From CAWEPK01 sp049521495 (GTDB lineage Bacteria > Desulfobacterota > Syntrophorhabdia > Syntrophorhabdales > WCHB1-27): a DNA stretch of 7,825 nt. Below, one piece after another: positions 1-7,067 of this stretch (position 1 is its first letter; each line of letters opens with the position of its first letter). The DNA lies in NCBI GenBank assembly GCA_049521495.1, contig JBEKOT010000115.1:1-7825 (forward strand), written 5' to 3'. Under the pieces are notes generated by a model. It had not been told where the DNA came from, ran no database searches, and worked only from the letters and a program-made list of their open reading frames with translations. The translations under genes were made by a program, and so were the position numbers.

Positions 1-45
1 TCGGCCAGCAGGGCGGCGTCGGCCGTTTGATTCATCTTATCCGAT

Positions 46-1761
46 ATGTTACAACTAACGATGGTGGACCTCATTTTACTTCACCCGCCCAGCGTTTATG
101 ATTTCCGTAAAGAGTCCATCCTTCACGGGCCCATAAGCGATGTCATCCCTTCCACACCGATATTCGAGATGTACCCCATCGGCTTTGCGAGTCTCTCAGA
201 GTACCTTGAGCGCTTCGGCTTCAAAGTGAGGATCGTCAACCTGGCCTACAAGATGCTCCGGAGCAAGAGCTACGATCCAGAGCGCGAGATAGGGCGGATG
301 AGGCCGAAAGCCTTCGGCATCGACCTCCACTGGATGCCGCATATACAGGGGGCGATAGCCCTTTCGGAGATCGTGAAGAAGCACCACCCGTATACGCCCG
401 TGATCCTTGGCGGCTTGTCCTCTACCTACTTCCATCGCGAGCTGCTCGGGCGCTACGAGACGGTAGACTTCGTAGTGCGGGGCGATTCTACCGAGGAGCC
501 GCTGCGCCTCCTGATGGAGGCCATCCGCCGGAACGAGAAGCCCTACGATGTCCCGAACCTCTCTTTCCGGGACAAGGGCGAGGTAGTCGCCAACCCCCTG
601 ACCTACGTGCCCGACGACCTGGATTACACCCGCACCGATTACCGGCACATCATCAGGAAGGTGATGAGGTACAGGGATTTTGCCGGCTATGTCCCCTTCA
701 TCAACTGGCCCAGGTACCCCATTACCGCTATTTTCACTTGCAGGGGCTGCACTTACGGCTGCAAAACCTGTGGAGGCTCCCGCTTTGCCTTGAATAACAT
801 GGCGGGCAGGAAAAGACCTGCCTTCAAGTCGCCCGAGCTTCTCGTGGAGGAGATCAGGGAGGTGGCAGCCCATCTCAAGGGACCTATCTTCCTCATAGGC
901 GACCTTTTCCAGAACGGGCCGGAGTATGGAGAGAGGCTGCTCTTCCTCCTCGCGAAAGAGCGGATAAGGAATAGCTTCGTCTTCGAGTTCTTCAGTCCGC
1001 CCGACCGGGCGCACGTTAAAATGATCAGCAAGGCCGTTGAGAACTTTAACGTGGAGATCTCCCCGGAGTCCCACGACGAGAAGGTCAGGCAGGCTTTCGG
1101 CAGGCCCTATTCGAACAAAAGTATGGAAGGCCTCATCGAGACTCTGGTAAAATATGGATGCAAGCGCATAGACCTCTTCTTCATGGTCGGGCTGCCGTTC
1201 CAGGATTACGGATCGGTAATGAAGACGGTGGATTATTGCAGCGACCTTCTCGGGAGCCTCGGAAGGTCGCGGGTGGCCACGCCTTTTATCTCACCGCTGG
1301 CCCCTTTTGTCGACCCGGGGAGCGCGGTCTTCGAGGCGCCCGAGGAGCACGGCTACAGGCTCTTTTTCAGGGACGCCGAGTCGCACAGGCAGGCAATGAG
1401 GCAGCCCGGCTGGAAGTATTTTCTGAACTACGAGACGGAATGGATGAACCGCGACGAGATCGTAGACAGCACCTATCGAGCGGCCCTGGCCCTGAACAAG
1501 GTGAAGATGACCCACGGTCTCATATCGGCGGACGTGTACCGGCAGGTTGAAAAAAGGATAGGCTTTTCTCTCGATACGGTCGGCAAGATCGACCGGATCA
1601 TGGAAATGGACGGGCCGAACAGAGGGCGAAAGATGGCAGAGCTCCGCATCGATGTCGAGAAGAACATCGGCACGATAGGCGAGAAGAAAGAGCTCCAATG
1701 GCCGACCGGCATACTGCGGATGAACCTTTTCAATATTATCAGGACTCTTACCGGGCGATGA
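46..1761 (+). CDS. B12-binding-type radical SAM protein of unknown function
   Basis: The protein has 571 residues. Residues ~1-160 look like the Rossmann-type cobalamin-binding domain found in B12 radical SAM enzymes: a strand leading to HPPS (13-16), a GG pair after a buried strand (122-123) and the VVRGDSTEEPL stretch near 143-153. I do not see the DxHxxG motif used for base-off/His-on cobalamin binding, so cofactor binding is uncertain. The radical SAM core spans about 225-430. It contains the 4Fe-4S motif CxxxCxxC at C235, C239 and C242, plus an extra cysteine at C232, and later the E-S-P-E-S and FFMVGLPFQ segments typical of the barrel. It resembles the family often labelled 'Ta0216-type B12-binding/radical SAM' (from memory). 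The ~140-residue C-terminal part shows no known motif. The substrate is unknown; methylation or a carbon-skeleton reaction is possible. The ATG at 61 (MVDLILLHPPS) is an equally good start, because neither ATG has a clear Shine-Dalgarno sequence. The stop overlaps the preferred selA start as ATGA. Confidence 0.88.
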   Translation: MLQLTMVDLILLHPPSVYDFRKESILHGPISDVIPSTPIFEMYPIGFASLSEYLERFGFKVRIVNLAYKMLRSKSYDPEREIGRMRPKAFGIDLHWMPHIQGAIALSEIVKKHHPYTPVILGGLSSTYFHRELLGRYETVDFVVRGDSTEEPLRLLMEAIRRNEKPYDVPNLSFRDKGEVVANPLTYVPDDLDYTRTDYRHIIRKVMRYRDFAGYVPFINWPRYPITAIFTCRGCTYGCKTCGGSRFALNNMAGRKRPAFKSPELLVEEIREVAAHLKGPIFLIGDLFQNGPEYGERLLFLLAKERIRNSFVFEFFSPPDRAHVKMISKAVENFNVEISPESHDEKVRQAFGRPYSNKSMEGLIETLVKYGCKRIDLFFMVGLPFQDYGSVMKTVDYCSDLLGSLGRSRVATPFISPLAPFVDPGSAVFEAPEEHGYRLFFRDAESHRQAMRQPGWKYFLNYETEWMNRDEIVDSTYRAALALNKVKMTHGLISADVYRQVEKRIGFSLDTVGKIDRIMEMDGPNRGRKMAELRIDVEKNIGTIGEKKELQWPTGILRMNLFNIIRTLTGR

Positions 1762-3146
1762 AGGACCTCCTCAGAAAGATACCGAAGGTCGACGATCTCC
1801 TGAGGGACACAGCCTGGCAGAAACTGGCCGGCTACCCCACGGAATGGGCAAAAGAGCACCTCCGCGAAGTGCTCGAGGGCTTGAGGTCGGCCATAAGGGC
1901 GGGCAGCGTGCGGGAAATACCGCCCGCGCAGGCAATAATCGAGGAAGCGAGAAGGCGGACCGCCCGATCCTTGAGGCCGGCCCTGACCAAGGTCGTCAAC
2001 GGCACGGGCGTGATTATTCACACGAACCTCGGAAGGTCCCCCCTTGCGGCCTCCGCCATAGCCAGGGCCGTTGCCGTCGCTTCCGGTTACTCGAACCTCG
2101 AATACGACCTCTCGGAAGGCAAGAGGGGCGACCGGTACAGCCATTGCCTCTCCCTCCTTTCGAGGTTGACCGGCGCAGAAGCCGCTCTGGTAGTCAACAA
2201 TAACGCGGCGGCGGTTCTTCTTACGCTCGATACCTTGGCTTCCGGCAGGGAAGTCATAATAAGCAGGGGGGAGTTGATCGAGATAGGGGGCGCTTTCAGA
2301 ATCCCCGAGGTTATGGAGAGAAGCGGGGCAGTCCTTCGGGAAGTAGGCACGACAAACAGGACCTTCATCGAGGACTACGAGCGGGCCATAAGCGAGAGGA
2401 CGGCCCTTATCATGAAAGCTCACACGAGCAATTACAGGATCAGGGGGTTCGTGCACGAGACCGGGAGCGACGAGATCGCCGCCCTTGCCGCGAGTCGCCG
2501 TATCCCCTTTTATTTCGACGGGGGGAGCGGCCTTCTCTCCGAACCCGGAGCTTTTACAGGCCTCGGGGAGCCGTTGGTTTTGGTGGAGGCGCCCAAGGCC
2601 GATGTCCTCTCCTTTTCCGGGGACAAGCTCCTCGGGGGACCTCAGGCCGGGATTATACTCGGACGGGCCGGGCTTATCGAGGCCATGAAGAAGAACCCCC
2701 TGACGAGGGCTTTAAGACCGGACAAATTCACCCTATCGGCGCTCGAGGGCACCCTCCTTATCTACTCGGACAAAGACAGGGCAAGACGGGAAATCCCCGT
2801 CCTGCGGATGCTCCACGAAAGCGAGGCGGCCGTGAAGAAGAGGGCCGTCCGAGCGGCCCGGCAGGTGAGAAAGGCTTCACCCCATGTGGCGGTCGAGGTC
2901 GTCAGAATGTCATCGGAAGTCGGCGGGGGGAGCCTTCCGGACGTCTCCATACCGTCCTACGGCCTCTCCCTTCTGCCGCGGCGGACCTCCGTCGAGAGGT
3001 TCGAAGGGCGCATGAGGGCGCTCGACGTCCCCCTTATAGCAAGGATCGAGAAAGGCCGCGTCCTCATCGACATGCGGACCGTGCAGGAAGAGGACGAGCC
3101 CTACCTGCTCCTTGCCGTAGTTCAAGCTCTCCAGGATGGAAGATAA
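1758..3146 (+). CDS. selA: L-seryl-tRNA(Sec) selenium transferase (selenocysteine synthase)
   Basis: SelA is a PLP-dependent cytosolic enzyme. It converts Ser-tRNA(Sec) to Sec-tRNA(Sec) using selenophosphate, which commits the cell to reading certain UGA codons as selenocysteine. From the ATG at 1758 the protein has 462 residues, close to E. coli SelA (463). The N-terminal domain (~1-75) opens with IPKVDDLLRD, matching the family N-terminus. Further family landmarks are IIHTNLGR (~86-93), VVNNNAAAVLL (~145-155), SRGELIEIGGAFRIP (~169-183), EVGTTNR (195-201), HTSNYRI (222-228) and SFSGDKLLGGPQAG (285-298), where K290 is the expected Schiff-base lysine. The start at 1758 overlaps the upstream stop as ATGA. 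An in-frame ATG at 1698 would add 20 residues (482 aa) and a 64-nt overlap; it has a purine-rich stretch just upstream, so it cannot be excluded. No tRNA-Sec, selB or selD lies in the window, so the rest of the pathway must be elsewhere. The end overlaps the next gene by 11 nt. Confidence 0.96.
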   Translation: MKDLLRKIPKVDDLLRDTAWQKLAGYPTEWAKEHLREVLEGLRSAIRAGSVREIPPAQAIIEEARRRTARSLRPALTKVVNGTGVIIHTNLGRSPLAASAIARAVAVASGYSNLEYDLSEGKRGDRYSHCLSLLSRLTGAEAALVVNNNAAAVLLTLDTLASGREVIISRGELIEIGGAFRIPEVMERSGAVLREVGTTNRTFIEDYERAISERTALIMKAHTSNYRIRGFVHETGSDEIAALAASRRIPFYFDGGSGLLSEPGAFTGLGEPLVLVEAPKADVLSFSGDKLLGGPQAGIILGRAGLIEAMKKNPLTRALRPDKFTLSALEGTLLIYSDKDRARREIPVLRMLHESEAAVKKRAVRAARQVRKASPHVAVEVVRMSSEVGGGSLPDVSIPSYGLSLLPRRTSVERFEGRMRALDVPLIARIEKGRVLIDMRTVQEEDEPYLLLAVVQALQDGR

Positions 3147-4032
3147 ATTCCGCTTCCGCGCAGATAAAGACAACGTGAGAATCGATGTTTATCTCTCGGA
3201 GAGGCTGTCTTTGCCGAGATCGAAGATCAAGAGGCTGATCGAGGAGGGCCACGTAAGGGTGGAGCAAAGGGTGCCCAAATCATCTTTCAAAGTGCGCAGA
3301 GACGTCGAGATCGAGGGAGAGATCGCCCCGGAAGAGCCTGTCCTCCTCGTTGCCGAGGACATCCCCATCACTATACTTTACGAGGATGAATATCTTTTAG
3401 TTATCGACAAGCCGAAGGACATGGTCGTCCACCCCTCCTTAGGCCACCGGCGGGGAACCCTTGTCAACGCCATCCTGAACTATTTGCGCGAGGTGAGCCA
3501 CGGCGACGAGAGACCGGGAATCGTCCACAGGCTCGACAGGGGTACGACAGGGGTAATAATCGTCGCGAAGGACGGGAAGACGCAAGAGGCACTATCCCGT
3601 CAATTTCACGAGCGGGCCGTGGAGAAGACCTACCGGGCGGTAGTCGAGGGGGTCATGGAGGGAAACGAGGGGGTCGTGGAAGGCGAGATCGGCAGACACC
3701 CGAGGGACAGGAAGCGGATGGACCTCGTGGCAAGAGGCGGAAGGTACTCCTTCTCCCGGTTCAGGGTTCTGGAGAGGCTCAAGGGGTTCACCTACGTCGA
3801 GATCTATCCTAAGACCGGGAGGACCCACCAGATACGGGTTCACATGAGTCACGCCGGCCACCCGGTGGTGGGTGACGAGCTCTATGGAAAGCGGGCAAAA
3901 AAACTGACGGACAGGCCCCTCCTTCATGCTTACCGGATCGCCTTCGACCACCCCGCAAGCGGCGCCAGGGTGTCCTTCGAGGCAGCCGTAGCCGCAGACA
4001 TCGAGACGTTCGTGAGGGAACATGCAGTATGA
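3136..4032 (+). CDS. rluD: RluA/RluD-family 23S rRNA pseudouridine synthase
   Basis: This enzyme isomerises uridine to pseudouridine in RNA; RluD acts on the helix 69 region of 23S rRNA. The 298-residue protein has an N-terminal S4 RNA-binding domain (~14-62, RIDVYLSERL followed by SKIKRLIEEGHVRV) and then the catalytic domain (~78-298). The catalytic-aspartate motif HRLDRGTTG lies at 131-139, with D134 the expected nucleophile. The second family motif, RTHQIRVHMSHAGHPVVGD (229-247), is intact, as are DKP (91-93) and KTYRAVVEG (164-172). Length and the S4-plus-catalytic layout fit RluD-like proteins. Paralogues such as RluC and RluA share these motifs, so the exact target site is inferred and the symbol is tentative. 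It begins inside the last codons of selA (11-nt overlap) and ends inside pgeF (11-nt overlap), so it is almost certainly co-transcribed. The neighbouring order RluD-type gene then pgeF/yfiH is also seen in E. coli. Confidence 0.93.
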   Translation: MEDKFRFRADKDNVRIDVYLSERLSLPRSKIKRLIEEGHVRVEQRVPKSSFKVRRDVEIEGEIAPEEPVLLVAEDIPITILYEDEYLLVIDKPKDMVVHPSLGHRRGTLVNAILNYLREVSHGDERPGIVHRLDRGTTGVIIVAKDGKTQEALSRQFHERAVEKTYRAVVEGVMEGNEGVVEGEIGRHPRDRKRMDLVARGGRYSFSRFRVLERLKGFTYVEIYPKTGRTHQIRVHMSHAGHPVVGDELYGKRAKKLTDRPLLHAYRIAFDHPASGARVSFEAAVAADIETFVREHAV

Positions 4033-4801
4033 GCTGAGGCAGGCAGGGCCCTGGTCTTACTACTCCTTTTCCGAACTCGAGGACGCGGGCATAGCCGCCG
4101 GTTTCATGACGCGCTCTTCAGAGGCGATCCTGACCGATAACGGCAGAAAAAAGGAGTTCGTCACGGGCCTTTCGGCGACCCGCATGATCGTTCTTAACCA
4201 GGTCCACGGGTGCGACATGCACACGATCAGGGCAGGCGAGCGGCCGACTACAGGGGACGGCCTCCTTATGACCGAACCCGGAGTGATCGGGGTAATCAAG
4301 ACCGCCGATTGTTTCCCCGTCATACTATACGCCCTGGACGGCCGGGCCTGCGCCATCGTCCACGCGGGCTGGCGGGGGACGGCTGGGCGCATCGCGGCTT
4401 TTGCCGTGCGCGCCATGGCCGGCCTCGGAGTGGCACCCGACCGGATCGGCGCGCTTATAGGGCCGGGCATAGGCCCATGCTGCTATAATATAGGAGAAGA
4501 CGTGGCGGCCGCCTTCAGGAAGGCAGGATTCGGCGACGAAGTCTTCGAGAAAAGGGACTCCTCCACCTTTCTCGATCTGAGGCGGGCGAACCGCGGATTA
4601 CTGGCGCGGGAAGGGGTCGCCCGCATTGATGATGTCGATTTCTGCACCTCGTGCAGAAGGGACCTCTTTTTTTCGGCGAGGCGAGCGGCGGCCCACCCGG
4701 CCGGCGAGTCGGCGCGCGGCAGGCAGGTGAACTTCGCGTTGGTGAAAAACGCTTCCGCGGCCTCCCGGAGGGGCCGCACGGCAGGGGGGGCGAAAAAATG
4801 A
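4022..4801 (+). CDS. pgeF: Laccase-domain purine nucleoside phosphorylase (PgeF/YfiH family)
   Basis: Members of this family (also called YfiH, YlmD or 'multicopper polyphenol oxidase') act on purine nucleosides by phosphorolysis or deamination; E. coli YfiH/PgeF has also been linked to peptidoglycan precursor editing. The 259-residue protein keeps the metal-site residues: H62 in LNQVHG (58-63), C97 in KTADCFPVILY (93-103) and H114 in CAIVHAGWRGT (110-120). The GALIGPGIGPCCYNIG segment (143-158) and a C-terminal CTSCRRDLFFSARR (208-221) are also typical. About 18 basic, low-complexity residues trail the conserved GRQVNFALV segment, so the C-terminus is slightly long. A GAGGG lies only 3 nt before the ATG, which is tight for a ribosome binding site; coupling to the upstream gene through the 11-nt overlap may be used instead. 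The end forms an ATGA overlap with the kinase start, immediately after runs of seven G and six A. Confidence 0.93.
   Translation: MQYELRQAGPWSYYSFSELEDAGIAAGFMTRSSEAILTDNGRKKEFVTGLSATRMIVLNQVHGCDMHTIRAGERPTTGDGLLMTEPGVIGVIKTADCFPVILYALDGRACAIVHAGWRGTAGRIAAFAVRAMAGLGVAPDRIGALIGPGIGPCCYNIGEDVAAAFRKAGFGDEVFEKRDSSTFLDLRRANRGLLAREGVARIDDVDFCTSCRRDLFFSARRAAAHPAGESARGRQVNFALVKNASAASRRGRTAGGAKK
4783..4790 (+). promoter_or_regulatory. Strong Shine-Dalgarno for the kinase gene
   Basis: An A followed by seven G ends 7 nt before the ATG at 4798. This decides the kinase start, because the reading frame is open far upstream (from 4651) inside pgeF. The purine run lies within the last pgeF codons, so ribosomes finishing pgeF pass directly over it, which fits coupled translation at the ATGA junction. 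Confidence 0.7.
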
Positions 4802-6999
4802 CACAAGCTTCAGGGTCCGAAGGGATGGAGACGGGCGGCATTCGGCCGCGCGGTGAAGCCGGGTTTGTGAAAAGAAACCGGGCGAACCTCGCCTACGTGC
4901 TCGCGTCCATCGCAGCCTGCGTTGTCCTGGTCTATCTGGAGACCAACCTGCCCTTCTTCCGGAAGTTCCTGCCCGTTCTCGACAACAAGCTCCTCATCGC
5001 CATACTGAACCTCAACTTCCTCCTGATCATGCTCCTGATCTTCACCGCGAGCCGCATCATCCTCAAGACTTACATTGAAAAGAAGAGGGGCATCTGGGGC
5101 TCGGGGCTGAAGACGAAGATAACCCTCACGGTCTTTTCCGTCTCGATCATCTCTTCTTTCACCCTCTTCATCCTCACCACGTGGTTCTTCTACACGAGCA
5201 TGGACAAATGGTTCGGCCAGAAGGTGGAAGACACGGTGGAGAATGCCCGCAACCTCTCGGAGTTTTACTACGAAGACCTGTTCAGCCGGTACGAGAGGAT
5301 GGGGAAGGCCCTAGCCAGGGAAATCAAGGAGAAGAAAATCCTGGACAACAACAAGGAGCTCGCGGCCTTCATAAAGGAAGAGGGCGAATCCAATTTCCTG
5401 GGCTACCTCGCGCTGCTCGACGTTACGGGCCAGCCGATCAAAAGTTACAGCCGCCTCGATGACCAGATGGGCCGCCTTCTCGTCGAAAAATCGAAGACAA
5501 TCGGGAAAAGCCGGCTCGCGAAACAGATCGTCCCCCTCAAGGACGGCGAATTGCTCCTTTTCCTCACGGCGATAACCGATGATTCCGGCCAGGTGCGGGC
5601 CCTGCTCTTCCTCGGCGAGAAGATCAGGGTCAAGGGCACGCAAAGCATGAAGCAGATATCGTCGACCTATCATGAATTCAAGGAAGCGCGGCCCTTCAAG
5701 AAAATCGTAAAGTACAGCTTCGTCATTCCCCTCTTCCTCATTACGATCCTTTCCATTTTCCTGTCCATCTGGATAGGGATCAAGATGGCTACGGAGATCA
5801 CCGTCCCCCTCGAAAGAGTCAAAGAGGGAGCCGCGATCATCGCCGGCGGGAGGTTCGACATAAGCCTGGAGGAGAGGGGCAAGGATGAGATATCCACCCT
5901 CGTGAGCGCCTTCAACAGGATGGCCAGGGAGTTGAAGGTCGCGAAAGACGAGATCGAGGAGAAGAGGAAGTACATGGAGGTGATCCTTGACAACGTGGCC
6001 ACGGGTATCATCACGACGGACGTGAAGGGCCACATGCTCCTGATGAACCGTGCGGCGAAGGGCATCCTCGAGGTGGAGAACGACGATTGGATGGGAAGCC
6101 ACCTGAGGCGCTTAGCGGGGAAGGACTTCAGGAAGATAGTCAGGACCTTTCTCAAGGGCATCAGGCAGGAGGGTGAGGGTCCCGCGATGGAGACGAAGCT
6201 GTCGCTCCGGAACGATACGCTCCACCTGCGCGCCTCGCTCACCACGTTGCGCGATGAAGCAGGCAAGGCCGAAGGGTACATCGTCACCTTCGACGACATC
6301 ACCCATATAGTGCGGGCGGAAAAGCTCGCAACCTGGCGGGAGATCGCAAAAAGACTCACTCACGAGATCAAGAACCCCCTCACCCCGATAAAACTCTCCG
6401 CGGAAAGAATCAGAAGGCGGGTGCTCCCGAAGGTCGAGGGGAAGGAGTGGCAGGTGCTCGACGAGACGACTTCGGTCATACTCAACTCGTCCAACGACAT
6501 AACCGACATGGCGAACGAGCTGACGAAGTTTACCCACGCCACGGCATCGACCCTCACGATGGAGGACGTGAACGAAGTCATCGAGGAGACCGTCGCCATT
6601 TACAGGAACCTCTGCCCCGCCATAGCCTTCCACGTGTACGGGGGCCATGTCCCCCTCCTCAAGATGGACAGAGACAGGATGAAAAGGGCCCTGATCAACC
6701 TCATCACGAACTCCATAAAGGCCATAGGCGAGGAAGCCGGAACAATCAGCGTCGGGACTCACTACGACAAAGGCAAAGGCATGGTGCGCATAGAGCTGGC
6801 AGATACCGGCCCCGGCATAATGGACGAGGACAAGTCCCGCGTCTTCGATCCCTATTTCACGAGAAACCGGGACGGTATGGGCCTCGGCCTCACGATCGTC
6901 AATTCTATCATCCTGGAGATGGGCGGCAGGATCAACGCCCAGGACAACGCCCCGAAAGGAACTAAGATGGTGATAGAGATACCCATCTTCCAAGCCTAA
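4798..6999 (+). CDS. ntrY: NtrY-type membrane sensor histidine kinase (HAMP-PAS-HisKA-HATPase)
   Basis: This is a 733-residue inner-membrane sensor kinase. Three hydrophobic segments lie near the N-terminus (~31-48, 64-88, 107-131). They are followed by a ~170-residue predicted extracytoplasmic region (132-303) and a fourth segment (~305-328). The cytoplasmic part has a HAMP linker (~329-381), a PAS domain (~392-505) and a HisKA dimerisation domain with the phospho-acceptor H522 in LTHEIKNPLTPIKLSAERIR. The ATPase domain has an N-box asparagine at N638, a G1 box DTGPG (669-673), an F-box FDPYFT (683-688) and a G2 box GMGLGL (693-698). All catalytic residues are present. The four-segment topology, the HAMP-PAS order and the wording around H522 match NtrY, which usually pairs with the NtrC-like regulator NtrX. 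No response regulator is adjacent here, so the partner and signal are unknown. The ATG at 4798 is preferred over upstream in-frame codons because of its Shine-Dalgarno sequence and the ATGA overlap with pgeF. Confidence 0.92.
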   Translation: MTQASGSEGMETGGIRPRGEAGFVKRNRANLAYVLASIAACVVLVYLETNLPFFRKFLPVLDNKLLIAILNLNFLLIMLLIFTASRIILKTYIEKKRGIWGSGLKTKITLTVFSVSIISSFTLFILTTWFFYTSMDKWFGQKVEDTVENARNLSEFYYEDLFSRYERMGKALAREIKEKKILDNNKELAAFIKEEGESNFLGYLALLDVTGQPIKSYSRLDDQMGRLLVEKSKTIGKSRLAKQIVPLKDGELLLFLTAITDDSGQVRALLFLGEKIRVKGTQSMKQISSTYHEFKEARPFKKIVKYSFVIPLFLITILSIFLSIWIGIKMATEITVPLERVKEGAAIIAGGRFDISLEERGKDEISTLVSAFNRMARELKVAKDEIEEKRKYMEVILDNVATGIITTDVKGHMLLMNRAAKGILEVENDDWMGSHLRRLAGKDFRKIVRTFLKGIRQEGEGPAMETKLSLRNDTLHLRASLTTLRDEAGKAEGYIVTFDDITHIVRAEKLATWREIAKRLTHEIKNPLTPIKLSAERIRRRVLPKVEGKEWQVLDETTSVILNSSNDITDMANELTKFTHATASTLTMEDVNEVIEETVAIYRNLCPAIAFHVYGGHVPLLKMDRDRMKRALINLITNSIKAIGEEAGTISVGTHYDKGKGMVRIELADTGPGIMDEDKSRVFDPYFTRNRDGMGLGLTIVNSIILEMGGRINAQDNAPKGTKMVIEIPIFQA

Positions 7000-7052
7000 G
7001 ATCCCGCCCCGACAACTGCGGCCGCCCCTCCGGTACCCGGCCCGCCCGAATG
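7000..7052 (+). other. C-rich intergenic spacer between the kinase gene and smpB
   Basis: The stretch is strongly biased to C over G and poor in A and T. I see no stable GC hairpin followed by a T run; the only short inverted repeat is CCGG-TAC-CCGG near 7030-7040. A Rho-dependent terminator would fit the base composition, but this is inference. Confidence 0.35.
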
Positions 7053-7061
7053 TGTTATAAT
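7053..7061 (+). promoter_or_regulatory. Extended -10 promoter (TGT-TATAAT) for smpB-ssrA
   Basis: TGTTATAAT is an exact match to the extended -10 consensus (TGn followed by TATAAT at 7056-7061). No -35 element is visible at the usual distance (7033-7038 reads GTACCC), which is common for extended -10 promoters. It stands at the end of a very C-rich spacer, in the only real gap of the window. The expected +1, seven nt after the hexamer, is G7068, the first base of the smpB GTG codon. Confidence 0.6.
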
Positions 7062-7067
7062 ATTATC

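Noticed and set aside
196..1074. Long - strand open frame (292 codons) within the radical SAM gene
   Set aside because: It is a shadow of the + strand gene: no motif, and the + frame carries the conserved Fe-S motif.
1759..1801. TGA codons at gene ends as possible selenocysteine codons, given selA nearby
   Set aside because: Reading past the radical SAM TGA gives no conserved sequence and soon meets another TGA. The pgeF TGA follows a complete protein and overlaps the kinase start, and the smpB TGA is followed by tmRNA.
1473..2456. Long - strand open frame (327 codons) across the radical SAM/selA junction
   Set aside because: It is antisense to two well-supported genes, shows no family motif and has the low-complexity look of a GC-rich shadow frame.
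4651..4797. Upstream extension of the kinase frame (49 more codons) inside pgeF
   Set aside because: The extension overlaps the conserved CTSCRRDLFF and GRQVNFALV region of PgeF, has no ribosome binding site, and the ATG at 4798 has a strong one.
5311..6993. Several - strand open frames opposite the kinase gene
   Set aside because: The + strand frame carries every histidine-kinase motif; the - frames have no recognisable domain and overlap each other.
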